A stretch of DNA of 64,000 nucleotides. It comes from Pseudomonas vranovensis DSM 16006. GTDB taxonomy: Bacteria > Pseudomonadota > Gammaproteobacteria > Pseudomonadales > Pseudomonadaceae. The stretch is from positions 124,001 through 188,000 of the forward strand of contig NZ_AUED01000001.1 in NCBI RefSeq assembly GCF_000425805.1. Reading direction: 5' to 3'. The translations under genes were made by a program, and so were the position numbers. How positions within the stretch are numbered: the first letter of the stretch is position 1; each line of letters opens with the position of its first letter. A model generated the notes under the pieces. It was not told the origin of the DNA and did not search any database. It saw only the letters and a list, made by a program, of their open reading frames with translations. This document shows, piece after piece, positions 8,743 through 17,273 of this stretch.

Positions 8743-9384
8743 ATGGACCTTCACTCGATTCTCGCGTTTACCCTGGTGGCAGCCATTGCCATCGCCAGCC
8801 CTGGCCCGGCGACGTTGATGGCGATCAACAACAGCCTGGCGTACGGGCCGCGTTACGCCGTGTGGTCCTCGATCGGCAATGCCAGCGGGCTGTTCTGCCT
8901 GTCGGCTGCGGCAATGTTGGGGCTGGGGGCTTTGCTGGCGAGTTCGGAGTGGATGTTCAACGCCGTGAAGATCCTGGGCGCAGGCTACCTGTTCTACCTG
9001 GGTGCCAAGCAGCTGCTCAAGAAGACCCCGATGCTGGCAGGGGATGTCCAGGCTGGTGGTAGTCAGGTCAAGCCATCGCGCATGAAACTGTACAAATCGG
9101 CCTTCCTGACTGCGGCCACCAACCCCAAGGCGACGATGTTCTTCACTGCACTGTTCCCGCAGTTCATTGACCAGGGCGCAGCGCTGCTGCCGCAATTCCT
9201 GCTCCTGACCTCGATATTCATGGCGTTGTCACTGGCGTCGTTGAGCGTCTATGCCGCGTTGGCTTCCCGGGCCAAGGGTGTGCTGACACGACCTGCGTTC
9301 TCGGTGTGGATCAGCCGGCTGGTGGGCTCGACATTCATCGGCTTTGGCGCCGCGATCCTGGCAATGCGCCGCCAGGCTGCCTAG
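8743..9384 (+). CDS. LysE/RhtB-family amino acid exporter
   Basis: The 213-residue protein has six predicted membrane segments and the family signature SPGPATLMAINNSLAYG at about residues 19-35. Members export lysine, threonine, homoserine lactone or similar compounds; the substrate is not readable from sequence. It follows azlCD closely on the same strand, and no terminator is visible between them. The gene is followed by a repeat-filled gap. Confidence 0.9.
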   Translation: MDLHSILAFTLVAAIAIASPGPATLMAINNSLAYGPRYAVWSSIGNASGLFCLSAAAMLGLGALLASSEWMFNAVKILGAGYLFYLGAKQLLKKTPMLAGDVQAGGSQVKPSRMKLYKSAFLTAATNPKATMFFTALFPQFIDQGAALLPQFLLLTSIFMALSLASLSVYAALASRAKGVLTRPAFSVWISRLVGSTFIGFGAAILAMRRQAA

Positions 9385-9398
9385 CCCGCTCCCACCAT

Positions 9399-9502
9399 GC
9401 GACTGCTGCGCAGTTGATCGCAGCCTCGTGCCTCGGCAGCGGCTACAAATTCCCGGTGTAGCCGCTGGCGCCAGCCTGCGATCGACCGCGCAGCGGTCGT
9501 GG
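9399..9502. repeat. REP pair (GCAGCGGCTACA family)
   Basis: Inverted units around CTCGGCAGCGGCTACA and TGTAGCCGCTGGCGCCAGCC lie directly downstream of the LysE-type gene. Together with the next three entries it fills the whole 687-base gap between that gene and the DUF1329 gene; I see no coding sequence in the gap. Confidence 0.85.
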
Positions 9503-9530
9503 TTCAAGACAGTTGCTCATACGGACACCA

Positions 9531-9840
9531 CTGGACAGCAAGAGCGCAGCGAATTGTGCTCTTGATCTTCTGCCCCGTTAACCAGAAGGGCCGAGCGGAG
9601 GTGTCGTGGAGGGGCTGGCGCAAAGCGCCTTCGGCCTTGGCCGAAGATGCGAAGCGTAGAGTTGCTTGCAACGCGTAGCTCGCATTGCCCCGTAGCGACA
9701 CCGGAGCGAGGGGACCCGAAGCGCAGCGTAGGGCACCTGGTGGTGCAGGCGTTTTGCCTACTTTTTCCAAGAAGAAAGTAGGGCGCCGTAAGGGCGCAAG
9801 GGTAACTCAGCATCACCCCAGATAATGGATAAACACACAC
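9531..9840. repeat. Long intergenic element, probable dispersed Pseudomonas repeat
   Basis: This stretch has an internal inverted repeat (CTTCGGCC/GGCCGAAG near 9628-9645), a TTTTTCC...GAAGAAAGTA segment near 9765-9780, and open frames in several registers without codon bias or Shine-Dalgarno sequences. I recall similar blocks between genes in many Pseudomonas genomes, where they are often mis-annotated as small proteins. Only one copy is present here, so the repeat status rests on that recollection. Confidence 0.45.
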
Positions 9841-9846
9841 ATCCAA

Positions 9847-9895
9847 ATCGCGGGGCAAGCCCGCCCCTACCGGCCCAAGCCGGCGGGAGCGAACC
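9847..9895. repeat. REP-type unit (ATCGCGGGGCAAGCC family)
   Basis: The unit reads ATCGCGGGGCAAGCCCGCC followed by CTACCGGCCCAAGCC-GGCGGGAG, with internal complementarity. It is the same family as 2990-3083, 22290-22324 and 41004-41062. Confidence 0.7.
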
Positions 9896-9939
9896 ACCGT
9901 TGGGCCTGACAATGCCGAGGTCAATCTGCTGACCGGGTT

Positions 9940-10050
9940 GCGACTGCTGTGCAGTCGATCACAGTCTCGTTCCTGGGCAGCGGCTACAGCGTGCAGGCCA
10001 GGCTGATGTAGCCGCGCCAGCCTGCGATCGAGCGCGCAGCGGTCGTGGTT
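9940..10050. repeat. REP pair (GCAGCGGCTACA family)
   Basis: Inverted units contain GGGCAGCGGCTACAG and TGTAGCCGCGCCAGCCTGCG, abutting the end of the leftward DUF1329 gene. The arrangement nearly duplicates the pair at 9399-9502 on the other side of the gap. Confidence 0.85.
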
Positions 10051-10071
10051 CAAGGCAGAAGCGCCTACCCG

Positions 10072-11445
10072 TCAGCGCACCCCTGCCTGGCGCAGTGCAG
10101 CCGGGGTGTAGTTGCTCGCCGAGGCGACGGCACCGAATTCGATGCTGCGCTTTTCTTCGTTTTTCAGGCCCAGCACCGAATAACGGCCAGACTGCAGGTC
10201 GTACAGCACTTCGGCGGTATAGCCAGGCACTTGCTTGTGGTAGTACTGCTGGGCATGCCCCTCTCCCACACGCCACAGCTGGCCGCGGCCGTCGTAATGA
10301 TCCACTTCTGCCAATTGCCAGGTGTCCTCATCGAAGTACATGTGCCGTGTCGAATAGATGTGGCGCTGCCCCGGCTTGACCTTGGCCACCACCTCCCAGA
10401 CGCGGTGCAGCTCGTAGCGGGTCAGGTCCTGGTTGATATGCCCGGCCTGCAGGATGTCGGCATACTTGAGGCTGGGTGAGTCGAGCCGGTAGCTGTTGTA
10501 GGGAATGTACAGCTCCTTTTTGCCGACCAGTTCCCAGGTGTAGCGATCCGGCGCGCCGTTGAACATGTCGTAGTTGTCCGAGGTGGCCAGGCCATCGGCG
10601 GCAGTGGCCGGGCCATCGTAGGCAACCTGGGGCGCGCGGCGCACCCGGCGCTGGCCTGCGTTGTACAGCCAGGCATCGCGCGGCGACTTCACCTGGTCGA
10701 TGGTTTCGTGAACCAGCAGCACGTTGCCGGCCAGGCGTGCCGGCCCTGTCACGCGCTGGATAAAGTAGAACAGGATGTTCTCGGCCTTCTGCTTGTCCAG
10801 GCCCGGCAGTTCGCGCGGATACGAAATCTCGTCTTCGAGCTGGACCATGCTGAAATCGCCGTTGGCTTGCGGCTGAACCCGCGTTGCCAAGCGGTTGATG
10901 TTGCCGCCCCGGTAGCGGGTCAGGTGATTCCACAGCACTTCGATGCCACTCTGCGGCACGGGGAAGGCGTAATAGCGGGTATCGGCAAAGCCGCTCAGGC
11001 CGTTACCGCCATCGACCTGTTCGGTCTTGACCGCACTGGCCTTGATCACCGGGTAGATGTCTGCTGGCAGCGCTGCGCTGCGATGAGTCGGGTACACCGG
11101 GATTTTATAGGTGCTCGGGTAGCGCTCGAACAGGGCCAGTTGGCCCGCCGTGAGTTTGTCCTTGTGCTGCGCGACCGTGGCTGCGGTGATGACGAACAAG
11201 GGCTTTTCAGCGGCAAAGGGGTCGGACAAAAAGCCCTTGCTGTCGACTGTGCCCGCAGTGGCGGGCAGGCCGCCGGCCCAGGCCGGAATGCTGCCCGACG
11301 CATTGCCGGCCTTGAGGGCACCGATTGGTGTCAGCGTGGTGCCCAGTTGCGCAGCCTCCTCGGGGGACACCTTGGCCATCACTGCCGAGGCCATCAGCGA
11401 AAGCGCCAGCGCGCCGGTTTGCACAAATTTTATTGTTGTTTTCAT
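10072..11445 (-). CDS. DUF1329 protein, exported
   Basis: The 457-residue protein has a signal peptide (MKTTIKFVQTGALALSLMASAVMA) and the DUF1329 core (KVSPEEAAQLGTTLTPIGALKAGN... and the RRVRRAP...YDMFNGAPDRYTWELVGKKE region). DUF1329 proteins are periplasmic or outer-membrane-associated with a LolB-like fold and usually partner a DUF1302 outer-membrane protein. Here no DUF1302 gene is adjacent; a second DUF1329 gene at 53217 does have one. It is the last gene of the flavin-monooxygenase operon. A Crc/Hfq motif lies in codons 2-5. Confidence 0.85.
   Translation of the reverse strand: MKTTIKFVQTGALALSLMASAVMAKVSPEEAAQLGTTLTPIGALKAGNASGSIPAWAGGLPATAGTVDSKGFLSDPFAAEKPLFVITAATVAQHKDKLTAGQLALFERYPSTYKIPVYPTHRSAALPADIYPVIKASAVKTEQVDGGNGLSGFADTRYYAFPVPQSGIEVLWNHLTRYRGGNINRLATRVQPQANGDFSMVQLEDEISYPRELPGLDKQKAENILFYFIQRVTGPARLAGNVLLVHETIDQVKSPRDAWLYNAGQRRVRRAPQVAYDGPATAADGLATSDNYDMFNGAPDRYTWELVGKKELYIPYNSYRLDSPSLKYADILQAGHINQDLTRYELHRVWEVVAKVKPGQRHIYSTRHMYFDEDTWQLAEVDHYDGRGQLWRVGEGHAQQYYHKQVPGYTAEVLYDLQSGRYSVLGLKNEEKRSIEFGAVASASNYTPAALRQAGVR
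11433..11440 (-). promoter_or_regulatory. Crc/Hfq-type motif inside DUF1329 start region
   Basis: On the coding strand the start reads ATGAAAACAACAATAAAA; AACAACAA and AACAATAA both match AAnAAnAA within the first six codons, where Hfq/Crc binding would block initiation. Confidence 0.65.
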
Positions 11446-11479
11446 GGGGTTGCTCTCACGTTAGAAAACGCTCATTCAT

Positions 11480-12529
11480 TCATCGGCCCAGGTACAGCAG
11501 GCCAATCACCAACAGCGCAAGGAACAATGTTTCGCCGACCATCAAGGCGATGGGGCGCCAGCCAACGGTGGCCAGTTTTTGCAGCGAGGTTTTCAAGCCC
11601 AGGGCCGCGATGGCGACCACCAGGCAGGCTCGCGAGGTTTCGCTCAGGGCCTGGACAACGAAGTGCGGCATCAATCCACTGCTGTTGACCGCGACCAGGC
11701 AGATGAACGCCAGCAAGAATCCCGGTACCAGCGGGATGCGCCGTTCACTGTGCGCTTATGTGCTCTGCTGCCTGCGAAACAGCCATGCGATTACCACCAC
11801 TGCGGGCACCAGCAGGGCGACACGCAACAACTTCACCACGGTGGCGATGTCGCCGGTTGCCGGAGAGATCATGTATCCGGCGCCGACTACCTGCGCCACA
11901 TCGTGAATGGTGCCACCCAGAAAGGTCCCGGCCTGCGCGGGCGAAAAGCCCAGCAGGTTGCTGATAATCGGATAGGTGATCATTGCCACGGTCGAAAGCC
12001 CGGTTACAGCGACCACCGTGAGCAACGTATCGCGCTCGCTGTGCTCATGCCTGGGCAGTACGGCGGAGATCGCCAGGGCCGCGGAGGCACCGCAGATGGC
12101 GACGGCACCTCCGGTCAACACCCCGAAGTCGTCACGTACACCCAGCAGGCGGGCACTCATCCAGCCGACCAGAATCGTCGCGGTGACTGCGCATACGGCC
12201 GCCAGCACCGTGAACCAGCCCAGCGAGCCGATCTGCTCCAGAGTGATTCGCACGCCCAGCAAGGCCACACCGAGGCGCAGGACCGTCCGCGAGGTGAAGG
12301 TGATGCCCGCAACGCAGCGGCTGGCTTCACTGAGAAAGTGGCATGCCATGCCAAACAGCAAGGCGTAGAGCAGGGTGGGGCCACCATAATGGTCAGCGAT
12401 GAACGCCGAGGCCATGGCGATGGCCAGGCTGACCAGTAATCCGGGGCCCAGGGCCTGCATGCGGGCCAGTCGTTGTCTGAAAGCGCTGACAGGCACAGCG
12501 CACTGTACGTCTTTGGTCATGAAAGGCAT
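11480..12529 (-). pseudogene. yeiH: YeiH-family putative sulfate/sulfite exporter, interrupted by an in-frame TAA
   Basis: The gene encodes a multi-span inner-membrane protein of the YeiH (UPF0324) family. The first 257 codons run from MPFMTKDVQ to ...VVIAWLFRRQQST, then TAA at 11756-11758. The same frame continues without interruption (AHSERRIPLVPGFLLAFICLV...) for 91 codons to a normal stop, giving the usual family length of about 349. The downstream part carries the conserved last membrane segments, so a protein ending at the TAA would lack them. The cause is a single nonsense codon, not a frameshift: a true inactivating mutation, stop read-through, or a base error. The start could also be the ATG at 12520. 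It sits in the flavin-monooxygenase operon. Confidence 0.8.
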
Positions 12530-12575
12530 CTCGTGCCCGGCCGGTTGCAGCAAGCCTCCGCCGGGTCGTGGTCGT

Positions 12576-12989
12576 TCACTCGGTGGGTGTCTGCTCGAAG
12601 CACGGTAGGGAGCGGTCGATCACCACCCAGGGCTGTGCCGAGGCGCACCACAGGTGCAGATTCGGTGCGCTGTTGCGCGGATGGCTCAGGGTGCCGGCCT
12701 TGACCGCCAGCACGCCCGGCATCGAAGCGATTTCCGAATACAGTGCCGAGCCACATCGGGTGCAGAAGTAGCGTTTGACCGGCAGGCCACTGCCTCCGGC
12801 CTTGGCGTAACAACCCAGGCTGACGCCCTGGACCAGGAAGCCTTCGGCCTGCACCAGCAGGTTGACCGAAAAAGCGCTGCCGCTCTGCTTTTGGCAGTCG
12901 ATGCAGTGACAGACTGCGGTGGACAGCGGGGCGAGGTGGCTGGAGTAGTGGATGCCGCCACACAGACAGTTGCCTTTGATTGTATTCAT
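12576..12989 (-). CDS. GFA-family (glutathione-dependent formaldehyde-activating type) zinc protein
   Basis: The 137-residue protein has the complete cysteine set of the GFA/CENP-V fold: C8 and C10 (CLCGG), C27/C29/C32 (CHCIDC) and C76/C79 (CTRCGSALYSE). The family was named for formaldehyde-glutathione condensation, though this activity is disputed and many members are uncharacterised. Its start overlaps the MFS stop by four bases (ATGA), so the two are translationally coupled. In this operon it could handle an aldehyde released by the flavin monooxygenase; this is inference. Confidence 0.88.
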   Translation of the reverse strand: MNTIKGNCLCGGIHYSSHLAPLSTAVCHCIDCQKQSGSAFSVNLLVQAEGFLVQGVSLGCYAKAGGSGLPVKRYFCTRCGSALYSEIASMPGVLAVKAGTLSHPRNSAPNLHLWCASAQPWVVIDRSLPCFEQTPTE

Positions 12990-14398
12990 GAGGGGTCTCG
13001 TTTATTACCGGGTTGGATTGCACAGTTGGAGCCAGGCTGCCATCCACGCGCCAACTGCAGGGTCCGGCTGAAGCTGCGCCGGGCACCCGACAGCAGTACT
13101 GCAGCAAGGGTGCAGGCAATCAGCGTGACGGCCAGGATCGAGTAGCGGATGGCGGCAGGGTCGGCCAGCACGTAGTCGGTGATGACGCCGATGGCCACCG
13201 GGCCGATGCCGGCACCGAGCAGGTTGAGGACACCGGTGAACAAGGCGATGAACTGTCCGCGCATCGGCGTGGGCGACATCTCGACGATCAACGCTGGGCC
13301 AACGCCGAACAGGCACACCCATAAGGCGGCGGTGAGGGCCAGGAACGGCAGCGCCATGGAGGCATCGGGCGCCAGCAACAAGGGGATCGCGCCCACGGGC
13401 AGGCCGATGCTGGCGATGATCGCGACGCGCAGGTTGCCGTTTTCCACGCCGCGACGGTGCCAGAATTCCCCGAGCCAACTGGCACCGAGCACACCCAGAG
13501 GCGCGCTTACGCACATGATCAGCCCCATCACGGTGCCGGCTTTGGCGTAAGTCCAGCCGAACTCGCGTACCAGATAGCTCGGCACCCAGGTACCGCCGCC
13601 ATAGACTGCGGCGTTGTAGCAGCCCAGTCCGAGCACAATGGTGGCGAAGGAACGCTGGTTGCTACGCAGGAATGCCCCGACTTCCGCCAGCGGCACGCCC
13701 AGCGGCGCCGACCCCGGCACAACCCTGGCACCACGCATGCGCGGTTCCGGTACGCCAAACATCAGTGCCAGTACGATCAGCCCCGGCAGGCCGATGGACA
13801 TCAACGTGGTCTGCCAGGGAGCCAGGGTTCCCAGTACGGGCAAGGTCACGGGATGGGCGCTGAAGTAGCCGAGCACGAGGCCGGTGGCCAGCAGACCACC
13901 CCCCACACCGACCGGGCCGCCGGCGCCGAATACACCCAGGGCGCGGCCGCGCTTGTGTGGCACGAACAGGTCGCTGATCAGCGACACGGCACCCGGCAGC
14001 AGTACTGCTTCGCCCACCGCCACACAGATGCGGGCCACCAGCAGGTGCCAGAATTCGGTGGCCAGGCCGCTGGCAGCGGTGGCCAGGCACCATACGCCGA
14101 TGCCGACCGTGATAATCAGGCGCCGATTGCCACGATCGATCAGTCGGGCCAGTGGCAGGCCTGCCAGGGAGTAGAAGGCCGCGAACGTGAAACCGTGGAG
14201 CATGCCCATCCAGGTGTCGTTGACGTGAAGGGACTGCTGGATCGGCCCGACCAGCAGACTGAGAATCTGCCGGTCCATGATCGAGAACATATAGGCAAGC
14301 AGCAGCACACCCAGGGCATAGCTGGCCTGGCCACGGCTGGGTAGCCACGGTGCAGGGCAGGGCACGGCCGCAGTGTGCAGAGTTGTTGTACGGGTCAT
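12986..14398 (-). CDS. MFS transporter, Spinster-like
   Basis: The 470-residue protein has twelve membrane segments, YMFSIMDRQILSLLVGPIQQ in the first segment and GEAVLLPGAVSLISDLF, features of the Spinster-type MFS branch found in aromatic and xenobiotic catabolic clusters. It probably imports the operon's substrate. It lies between the flavin reductase (72-base gap) and the GFA gene. Codons 3-7 contain ACAACAAC, one base short of a Crc/Hfq motif. The C-terminal 25 residues are polar and cytoplasmic. Confidence 0.88.
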   Translation of the reverse strand: MTRTTTLHTAAVPCPAPWLPSRGQASYALGVLLLAYMFSIMDRQILSLLVGPIQQSLHVNDTWMGMLHGFTFAAFYSLAGLPLARLIDRGNRRLIITVGIGVWCLATAASGLATEFWHLLVARICVAVGEAVLLPGAVSLISDLFVPHKRGRALGVFGAGGPVGVGGGLLATGLVLGYFSAHPVTLPVLGTLAPWQTTLMSIGLPGLIVLALMFGVPEPRMRGARVVPGSAPLGVPLAEVGAFLRSNQRSFATIVLGLGCYNAAVYGGGTWVPSYLVREFGWTYAKAGTVMGLIMCVSAPLGVLGASWLGEFWHRRGVENGNLRVAIIASIGLPVGAIPLLLAPDASMALPFLALTAALWVCLFGVGPALIVEMSPTPMRGQFIALFTGVLNLLGAGIGPVAIGVITDYVLADPAAIRYSILAVTLIACTLAAVLLSGARRSFSRTLQLARGWQPGSNCAIQPGNKRDPS

Positions 14399-14470
14399 CG
14401 ACGGTTTACCTCTGGGACTGAGTGTTGAAGTCGAGGCCGCGCGGCGTTCGGCACACCGCGCAGTGTTGCC

Positions 14471-14992
14471 CTAGCGCGCTGCGGGAGCGCCGTCGATGTT
14501 GTTCTGCACAGGAAGCAGGCGGCGGTAACCGCCACCGTGGAATACCAGAGGGGCTTTGTCGACACGGTCGAAGGCCAGTACCTCACCGACCAGGATGATG
14601 TGATCGCCACCCTCGTACTGGTAGGTGGTCTTGCACTGGAAGCGAGCCGAGCAGCCATCGAGCAAGGGAATGTCGCTAGGACCGCGTTGCAGCTCGAGCG
14701 CTTCGAACTTGTCGCTGGCGCTTTTGGCGAAACGGTTGGACAACACCTCCTGGTCAGTTGCCAGAATGTGCACGGCAAAGTGCGAGCCCTCGGTAAAGGC
14801 GTGTGCCGAGGAGGAATCCTTGTTGATGCTCCACAGCACCATCGGCGGGTCGATCGAGACCGAGTTGAAACTGTTGGCAGTCAGTCCATAGTCCTGACCA
14901 TCCAGGCCACGGGTGGTAACGATGGTCACGCCGGTGGTGAAGGCGCCCAGCGCCTGGCGGAACTGCCGGGGTTCGAAGTTGGAAGTGTTCAT
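14471..14992 (-). CDS. Flavin reductase, HpaC/DIM6-NTAB family
   Basis: The 173-residue FMN-binding protein (FRQALGAFTTGVTIVTTRG...LTANSFNSVSIDPPMVLWSINKDSSS) reduces flavin with NAD(P)H for a two-component monooxygenase. Three ATGs occur close together; the third (14992) is chosen because GGAG lies nine bases before it. It follows the LLM-class monooxygenase gene by about 60 bases, and the pair form the expected oxygenase/reductase system. A Crc/Hfq motif is present in the intergenic leader. Confidence 0.9.
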   Translation of the reverse strand: MNTSNFEPRQFRQALGAFTTGVTIVTTRGLDGQDYGLTANSFNSVSIDPPMVLWSINKDSSSAHAFTEGSHFAVHILATDQEVLSNRFAKSASDKFEALELQRGPSDIPLLDGCSARFQCKTTYQYEGGDHIILVGEVLAFDRVDKAPLVFHGGGYRRLLPVQNNIDGAPAAR

Positions 14993-15032
14993 TGACATGG
15001 ACTCCATTGCCGCCGGGCGTGCCAGCGGCTAA

Positions 15033-15040
15033 TTGTTGTT
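15033..15040 (-). promoter_or_regulatory. Crc/Hfq-type motif before flavin reductase
   Basis: The coding strand reads AACAACAA between the monooxygenase stop and the reductase start, 41 bases from the chosen ATG. This is further upstream than most of the others, so the match is less certain. Confidence 0.45.
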
Positions 15041-15053
15041 GGTGTGGAGTGAC

Positions 15054-16115
15054 TCAGCGCTTGAGCAGTGGCATGACCAGGCGACCGAAGCGCTCTGCTT
15101 CTTCGTGGTGCGGGTAGCCGGAGAGGCAGAAGCCGGTGCAACCGGCGTCGACGAAGGCCAGCAACTGGTCGGCGACTTGCTGGGGGTTGCCGACCACCGC
15201 CACGCCGGCACCGGGCCGCACCTCGGTGATGCCGGTCCACAGGTGCGGGGTCATCTTGCGCCCGACCGTTCGGGACAGTTCTTTCTGCCGTTGGTTGGCG
15301 ACAGACTCAGCCATCATGGTTTTGACCTGCTCGGTCCAGGCCGGGTCGGCACCATCGACCAGCGCATCGGCGGCGGCCCAGGCCTGCTCTTCGGTCTCGC
15401 GGCAGATGATCTGCAGACGCATGGCGAACTCGATTTCCTCACCACGGCCATACTTGGCCGCGCGTTCACGCATTTCCTTGACCTGTTCGGCGATACGCTC
15501 CGGGTAATCGCCCCAGAACAGGTGTACCGAGGAGTGTTTGGCCGAAATTTCGGCGGCCTGTTCGGAGCCGCCACCGAGGAAGAACGGCGGGTGAGGCTGC
15601 TGGAGCGGTGCCGGGATGATCTTCGGGCCGTGAGCCTGGTAATACCTGCCCTCGTGCTCCACGCTTTCCTCGGTCCACAGGCGTTTCATCAGCTCGACTT
15701 CTTCTTCCATCTGCTCATAACGCCCTTCCTTGGAACTGATCTGGCCCTCGGTGTAGGCATCTTTCTCACTGAGGCCGGCGATCAGGTTGATGTAGATGCG
15801 GCCCTTGGACATCTGGTCGAAGGTGGCGAACATCTTTGCCTGGGCGACCGGATGGATGAAGCCTGGCTTGACCGCCACCAACGCCTTCAGACGCTCGGTG
15901 CGGGCAATCACGAATGCGGCGGTCACCCAGGCGTCCCAGCAGAAGGGGGTCACTGGCACCAATACGTAATCGAACCCGGCTTCTTCGGCGGTAACGGCCA
16001 CCCGCTCGAAATGCTCGCGGGACTGCGAGATGCTTTTGGTCGGATCACTGAAGGCAGTGGTGTCGCCAATGGTTGGGATGAACCAGCCCATTTGCAGGGT
16101 TTTATTGTTATTCAT
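15054..16115 (-). CDS. LLM-class FMNH2-dependent monooxygenase, SsuD-like
   Basis: This 353-residue luciferase-like TIM-barrel protein resembles alkanesulfonate monooxygenases: ALVAVKPGFIHPVAQAKMFATFDQMSKGRIYINLIAG, then PLQQPHPPFFLGGGSEQAAEI and LFWGDYPERIAEQV. With FMNH2 and O2 such enzymes oxidise sulfonates (releasing sulfite and an aldehyde) or related compounds. The start at 16115 (MNNNKTLQMGWFIPT) begins at the homologous region; upstream in-frame codons run into the divergent promoter. It heads the leftward operon reductase-MFS-GFA-YeiH-DUF1329 and is divergent from a LysR gene. The exact substrate is not determinable. Confidence 0.9.
   Translation of the reverse strand: MNNNKTLQMGWFIPTIGDTTAFSDPTKSISQSREHFERVAVTAEEAGFDYVLVPVTPFCWDAWVTAAFVIARTERLKALVAVKPGFIHPVAQAKMFATFDQMSKGRIYINLIAGLSEKDAYTEGQISSKEGRYEQMEEEVELMKRLWTEESVEHEGRYYQAHGPKIIPAPLQQPHPPFFLGGGSEQAAEISAKHSSVHLFWGDYPERIAEQVKEMRERAAKYGRGEEIEFAMRLQIICRETEEQAWAAADALVDGADPAWTEQVKTMMAESVANQRQKELSRTVGRKMTPHLWTGITEVRPGAGVAVVGNPQQVADQLLAFVDAGCTGFCLSGYPHHEEAERFGRLVMPLLKR
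16102..16112 (-). promoter_or_regulatory. Crc/Hfq-type motif in first codons of the LLM monooxygenase
   Basis: The start reads ATGAATAACAATAAAAC on the coding strand. AATAACAA and AACAATAA both fit AAnAAnAA and cover codons 2-5 of the first gene of the operon. Confidence 0.7.
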
Positions 16116-16199
16116 GGTTGCGCGCTCGCACAGATGATGGGTGGAGCGACTACACCAAAGCCTGTACCGTGAAGGAAATGAATATGTGGAATTCCGGGA

Positions 16200-17114
16200 A
16201 TGCAGAATATTAATACCCGTACCCTGGACCTGAACCTGCTGGTGGTTTTCGCCACCTTGTGGGAGACACAGAACGTCACTCGCGCCAGCGAGCGCCTGGC
16301 ACTCAGCCAGCCAGCGGTGAGTCATGCCCTGCGACGATTGCGCGAGCGGCTGGGCGATGAACTGTTCGTGAACGGGCGCAACGGCTTGGTGCCGACGGCG
16401 CGCGCCACCGAACTGATAGGCCCGGTGCGTGATGCACTGACGCGGCTGGATGACGTTTTGCAAGGCTCCGTACCCTTTCTGCCGGGGGCAGCGCAGCGCA
16501 CGTTCCGGATTGCCTCAGGCGACTTCGTCGAATTCCTGATCCTGCCCAGGCTGATCCAACACATCGCCCGCGAGGCACCCGGGGTGATGATCGAGGTGGT
16601 GCCGCTGCCGCCTGCCAGCACCTTGGCGCCGTTGCTGGAGCGAGGTGAAATTGATCTGGTCATCAGCACGCCCATGGCGCAGGGTGCGAGCCTGCGCCAC
16701 GAGTCGATCACCACGGTTTCCCTGCTTACGCTGATCTGGGAGCGCGAAGGCCTTGCGCCCGGACGCTTCCCCCTGGAGCTGTACCTCGAACGGCCACAGG
16801 TGATGATCGAAATACACCAGCGCGAAGGCAACATCATCGATACCACCCTCAAGGCCCGAGGCCTTGCCCGGCGCATCGGGGTACTGGTGCAGAACTTCAT
16901 GGCGATGCCGGTGATCGCTTCACAGACAGGCTACATCTGCAATTTGCCGGGCCCGATCGCCCGTGTCTTTGCGCCAACGTTCGGCCTCAGTTGCCACGAG
17001 CCGCCGGTCGACTTTCCGGCGCCGGAACTGGTTGCCTACTGGCACAACCGGTTCGATACCGACCCTGGCCTGAAATGGCTGCGTGAGCGGATAAAAGACT
17101 GCGCGGTCGGGTAG
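16200..17114 (+). CDS. LysR-family regulator (NodD/LinR-like branch)
   Basis: The 304-residue protein starts LDLNLLVVFATLWETQNVTRASERLALSQPAVSHALRRLRE, the HTH form of the NodD/SyrM/LinR branch, which often controls aromatic and xenobiotic degradation. The effector domain spans about 90-295. It is divergent from the LLM monooxygenase gene with an 84-base spacer and is the probable operon activator. The spacer contains an EcoRI-like GGAATTCC palindrome but no convincing LysR box. Confidence 0.9.
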   Translation: MQNINTRTLDLNLLVVFATLWETQNVTRASERLALSQPAVSHALRRLRERLGDELFVNGRNGLVPTARATELIGPVRDALTRLDDVLQGSVPFLPGAAQRTFRIASGDFVEFLILPRLIQHIAREAPGVMIEVVPLPPASTLAPLLERGEIDLVISTPMAQGASLRHESITTVSLLTLIWEREGLAPGRFPLELYLERPQVMIEIHQREGNIIDTTLKARGLARRIGVLVQNFMAMPVIASQTGYICNLPGPIARVFAPTFGLSCHEPPVDFPAPELVAYWHNRFDTDPGLKWLRERIKDCAVG

Positions 17115-17137
17115 CGGTTACAGGTGCAGGCCAAACC

Positions 17138-17187
17138 GTGTAGCCGCTGGCGGCAGCCTGCGATCGAGCGCGCAGCGGTCCTGGTCC
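17138..17187. repeat. Single REP unit (GCAGCGGCTACA family)
   Basis: The unit runs from TGTAGCCGCTGG through CAGCCTGCGATCG to GCGCAGCGGTC. It lies between the LysR stop and the trmK start. The trmK frame is open through it, which can mislead gene callers into adding about 50 spurious N-terminal residues. Confidence 0.8.
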
Positions 17188-17273
17188 AAGTCAGTTGTTC
17201 CCGGCGGGTTGAAATGCGCGGCATTGCCCGACAGAATCGCGCCCCGATCCGGGCAAATGAAGAAGGGCAGCGG

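Noticed and set aside
9399..10050. Repeats suggestive of a CRISPR array
   Set aside because: The units are inverted REP pairs without regular spacers, and no cas genes are present.
9504..10053. Small proteins encoded in the repeat block
   Set aside because: Several overlapping frames of low-complexity Arg/His/Ala-rich product within repeats; no codon bias or ribosome-binding site.
11716..11760. Frameshift in the YeiH gene
   Set aside because: Both parts are in the same reading frame and the codons around the TAA are continuous, so it is a nonsense codon.
16175..16200. GGAATTCC palindrome as LysR operator of the monooxygenase operon
   Set aside because: It is short, too close to the LysR start and lacks a T-N11-A context; likely chance.
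16116..16463. N-terminal extension of the LLM monooxygenase by about 116 codons
   Set aside because: It would overlap the start of the divergent LysR gene and its promoter; homology starts at 16115.
17124..17273. Upstream start giving a 273-residue TrmK
   Set aside because: The added 50 residues are translated REP sequence; a TTG with a good Shine-Dalgarno sequence sits at the start of homology.
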